This document shows, one piece after another, positions 62,700 to 64,000 of a DNA stretch of 64,000 nucleotides; within the stretch, counting starts at the first letter, position 1, and each line of letters begins with the position of its first letter. The stretch covers positions 124,001-188,000 of the forward strand of contig NZ_LWLN01000001.1 of the NCBI RefSeq assembly GCF_001953745.1, given 5' to 3'. This DNA comes from Natrinema saccharevitans. Lineage in GTDB: Archaea > Halobacteriota > Halobacteria > Halobacteriales > Natrialbaceae. The position numbers and the translations under genes are program-made. The notes below the pieces were generated by a model. It worked only from the letters and a program-made list of their open reading frames with translations, made no database searches and had not been told where the DNA came from.

Positions 62700-64000
62700 C
62701 TATCCCGAGACCAACTGCGGCCCGAACAGTAACAGGAGGAAACTCACGAGCATCGTCACGCCGACCGTGGTCGTCACGACCCGGACCATCCCGCGGGTCG
62801 CGTCGACCGGCAGCCGCGAGATGACCGCTTCGGTACTCGTCCGGAGGATGTGGCCACCGTCCAGCGGGAACGCCGGGATGCAGTTGAAAAAGCCCAGCTG
62901 GACGTTGATCCAGCCGGTCCAGAACAACAGGTTCGCCACCAGGAAGACGGTCCCGTCGCCGAACGCCCCGAGGAGACCCTGTGCCTCGTAGAAGTTCTGA
63001 ATCCCGCCGGTGAACCCGGCGAAGTTAAACGGCAGCGCGCCGCTGACGCCCATCACCGGCAACAAGATTGCGAGCCCCATCTTCCCGAGGAACGTGTCGG
63101 TAATCGGTCCGAACCGCGTGTCCCCGTCGCCGCCGAGCAGCCCCAGGTACTCGTCGGCGGGGTAGAGCTGCACCCCGATGTCACTGACCGCCACGCCGGA
63201 CGTTCCCTGGAACGGCTGAATGCCGAGGAACCCGCTGTCGGATCGCGGATGCTCGTCGAGGGTTACCTCGTAGCTCTCCCGTTCGTCGCCGAGATAGCCC
63301 GCGACCGCGACCGCCTGTCCGGGCTCGGTGTCCTCGAGCAGGTCGGCCAGCTCCGCGTAGTCGTGGACACGTTCGCCGTCGAATCGGGTGATGACCATCG
63401 TCTCGTCGGTCGGTCCGGTCTCGGCCTCGAGCGGCTCGTCCTCGACGACCGAGACGGCGGCTCCGATGGGGACCTCGCGCTCGACGCGGTCGTCGCCGCT
63501 GGCGGGGTCGACCGTCAGCGTCACGCGCTCGCTCTCGCCGACGGCGTCGAAGAAGCCGCGTTCGGTCGCGACCGTTTGCCCGTCCACGGCGCGGATCTCG
63601 TCACCGGTCGAGAGGCCAGTCGGTCCGTCGTCGACCGCCGCGGTCACGAGCAGCGATCGGTCGACGGTCTTCGTCTCCTCGCCGTCGAGTTCGACGGCGA
63701 CCTGCTCGCCGCTCGTGGCCTCGAGACGGTCCGCGAGGTCGTCGTTGCCCTCGACGGCGGTGCCGTTGATCGCCGTGATGCGGTCGTTGGGTTCGATTCC
63801 GGCGTCGGCGGCGGGGGAGTCGGGTGCGACGCCGCCGACGGCGGCCCCGGAGGCGACGCCGATCGAGCCGACGACGGGGCCGAAAAGCAAGGCGAAAGCA
63901 AGCAGCGTAATCGCGAAGTTGTTGGTGACGCCGGCGGCGAACATTCGGGTCTGGCCGCCGCGGGAGGCCGACTTGCTGCTCTCCTGATCGGGCTCGACGA
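62700..64000 (-). CDS. site-2 protease family (M50) membrane metalloprotease with PDZ domains, C-terminal part
   Basis: The frame is open from the stop at 62700 to the right edge, so the N terminus lies outside; the ATG at 63944 is internal (VEPDQESSKSASRGGQTR precedes it). Visible: a membrane helix (FAITLLAFALLFGPVVGSIG), two PDZ domains (GGVAPDSPAADAGIEPNDRI; DDGPTGLSTGDEIRAVDGQT), then membrane helices with the second metal-binding motif NCIPAFPLDGGHILR. The HExxH helix would be off-window. S2P proteases cut membrane-bound regulators. Confidence 0.9.
   Translation of the reverse strand, partial: VEPDQESSKSASRGGQTRMFAAGVTNNFAITLLAFALLFGPVVGSIGVASGAAVGGVAPDSPAADAGIEPNDRITAINGTAVEGNDDLADRLEATSGEQVAVELDGEETKTVDRSLLVTAAVDDGPTGLSTGDEIRAVDGQTVATERGFFDAVGESERVTLTVDPASGDDRVEREVPIGAAVSVVEDEPLEAETGPTDETMVITRFDGERVHDYAELADLLEDTEPGQAVAVAGYLGDERESYEVTLDEHPRSDSGFLGIQPFQGTSGVAVSDIGVQLYPADEYLGLLGGDGDTRFGPITDTFLGKMGLAILLPVMGVSGALPFNFAGFTGGIQNFYEAQGLLGAFGDGTVFLVANLLFWTGWINVQLGFFNCIPAFPLDGGHILRTSTEAVISRLPVDATRGMVRVVTTTVGVTMLVSFLLLLFGPQLVSG

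Overview
The window is chromosomal DNA from a halophilic archaeon of the class Halobacteria, most likely an extremely halophilic (Natrialbales-like) genus. Evidence: high GC, strongly acidic predicted proteins, an archaeal A-type ATP synthase operon, a thermosome with a GGM-rich tail, an E1-like SAMP activator, an Lrp/glnA pair, HalOD1, a type IV pilin with the archaeal signature, and many genes whose TATA-like box lies about 25 bases before the start codon (leaderless transcripts). About 60 genes are supported. No rRNA, tRNA, CRISPR array or recognisable defence system was seen.

Layout. 1-406: 5' part of an acyl-CoA synthetase. 671-8792 (minus): A-ATP synthase operon H-I-K-E-C-F-A-B; subunit D does not follow B directly. 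8950-15658: a methyltransferase resembling plant quinone methyltransferases, a pilin, an exported coiled-coil protein divergent from a membrane-anchored winged-helix regulator, a radical SAM protein and a hybrid histidine kinase. 15798-17760: a DUF373 membrane protein and a polyprenyl diphosphate synthase. 17761-23609 looks like an accessory patch: a decayed gene, AT-rich spacers, a transducer plus binding-protein pair like Halobacterium BasT/BasB, and an IS1595-type insertion sequence.

23610-35733: electron transfer flavoprotein etfBA, a TRAM protein, a metallo-beta-lactamase fold protein, a Tfx-type regulator, an SDR, membrane proteins, ubaA, two zinc-ribbon microproteins, and a UvrD-type helicase overlapping an M24-like gene that has lost its metal ligands. 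35774-48350: a second PAS/GAF histidine kinase, riboflavin synthase, a PrsW-type protease, an FAU-1-type RNase operon, a Nudix hydrolase, a bile-acid/sodium symporter-family carrier, another zinc-ribbon microprotein, an aldo/keto reductase, a left-handed beta-helix acyltransferase, a HalOD1 protein and a TraB-like protein.

48796-64000: thermosome, lrp and glnA (divergent), a gamma-carbonic-anhydrase-like protein, an orphan E1-alpha, a YgfZ/GcvT-like protein, a two-zinc-ribbon acidic protein, a DUF5611-type protein, a dicarboxylate-type symporter, the Cld-ABM fusion pitA divergent from a padR regulator, and the 3' part of a site-2 protease.

Most of the window is core metabolism. The less expected signals are a dispersed hairpin-bearing intergenic repeat (clear copies after the thermosome and after the DUF5611 gene), a chain of consecutive perfect hairpins after the thermosome, several enzyme-family proteins with eroded active sites, and the BasB/BasT-like patch next to a pseudogene and an IS. 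No clearly new multi-gene system was found; the best candidates for follow-up are listed as findings.
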